The translations under genes were made by a program, and so were the position numbers. A DNA stretch of 6,083 bases from Thermoplasmata archaeon (GTDB lineage: Archaea > Thermoplasmatota > Thermoplasmata > Thermoplasmatales > Thermoplasmataceae): the NCBI GenBank assembly GCA_021835265.1, contig JAKBQK010000223.1, positions 1 to 6,083 of the forward strand, given 5' to 3'. Each line of letters begins with the position of its first letter. Positions within the stretch are counted from its first letter, which is position 1. Of this stretch, positions 5,800 to 6,083 are shown in pieces. Below the pieces are notes generated by a model, which was given only the letters and a program-made list of their open reading frames with translations, was not told where the DNA came from and did not search any database.

Positions 5800-6083
5800 A
5801 TGCTTGATGGAAAACTGTTTTCCGATAAAGGTATAATTATTACAGGCGGGGGATCAGGGCTGGGTCTCCAGATGGCTAATACACTTGGTTCATATGGTGC
5901 AGTTATCCATATTATTAGCAGAGATCAGGAAAAACTTAATAAAGCAAGAAATTCTCTTAAGGAAAAGGATATTGAATGCTTTACTTATTCATCAGATATA
6001 AGAGATTATGATAAGATAAAAGAGATTGTAGACAAAATGATGAATGAGCATGAAATTTCAGGCCTCATAAACAATGCCGCAGG
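5800..6083 (+). CDS. Short-chain dehydrogenase/reductase, N-terminal part (cut by window edge)
   Basis: Ninety-four codons are visible and the frame is open at the edge. The N-terminal Rossmann fold is clear: IIITGGGSGLG (residues 12-22) is the dinucleotide-binding TGxxxGxG loop. Ser40-Arg41 at the end of the second strand suggest NADP(H) preference, Asp66 in SSDIRD caps the adenine pocket, and NNAAG (91-95, last codon incomplete) is the classic SDR structural motif. The catalytic Ser-Tyr-Lys lies beyond the window. GGGSGLG with NNAAG is reminiscent of 2,4-dienoyl-CoA reductase-like SDRs, but substrate cannot be settled from this half, and a sugar reductase is possible. The start is supported by an upstream TGAGGA site and an in-frame stop just upstream. 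Codon use looks somewhat richer in G+C than the glycosyltransferase and deacetylase. Confidence 0.9.
   Translation, partial: MLDGKLFSDKGIIITGGGSGLGLQMANTLGSYGAVIHIISRDQEKLNKARNSLKEKDIECFTYSSDIRDYDKIKEIVDKMMNEHEISGLINNAA

Noticed and set aside
1..6083. CRISPR array, tRNA or rRNA genes
   Set aside because: No regularly spaced repeats, no tRNA cloverleaf pattern and no rRNA-like conserved sequence was seen on either strand.

Overview
The window looks like chromosomal DNA from an archaeon. The evidence is strongly AT-rich intergenic DNA, TATA-like boxes about 24-27 bases upstream of likely starts, one gene that looks leaderless, another with a GGTGA ribosome binding site, and an IS5-type transposase of a kind common in Thermoplasmatales-like genomes. 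The lineage is inferred from style; no rRNA or species marker is present.

Layout. Positions 1-187 hold a possible broken or truncated reading frame on the minus strand running off the left edge. Positions 192-1340 are an almost full-length IS5-family insertion sequence with 15-base terminal inverted repeats and a possible 4-base target duplication. Its transposase (minus strand) is disrupted by two TGA codons and a one-base deletion. A GT4-type glycosyltransferase lies on the minus strand (1539-2693). Across a 430-base intergenic region, a PIG-L/LmbE-type sugar N-deacetylase runs the other way (3124-4017). A 627-base AT-rich stretch without a convincing gene follows; it contains a perfect 11-bp hairpin. 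Then come a GDP-mannose 4,6-dehydratase (gmd, 4645-5664) and the first 94 codons of a short-chain dehydrogenase/reductase (from 5800) cut by the right edge.

The three complete genes form a glycan-biosynthesis segment. Gmd would make GDP-4-keto-6-deoxymannose, precursor of GDP-fucose, GDP-rhamnose or GDP-perosamine. The glycosyltransferase would add a sugar to an acceptor, and the deacetylase would remove an acetyl group from an N-acetylated sugar. A surface glycan (glycolipid, S-layer or exopolysaccharide) is the simplest joint product, but the genes are separated by long spacers and are not a tight operon. The SDR looks like the start of another, possibly metabolic, unit.

I found no convincing wholly new system. 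The points most worth a second look are the His-to-Asn change in the deacetylase metal/catalytic motif with its unusual N-terminal extension, the perfect hairpin in the long spacer, and the near-intact but broken IS element.
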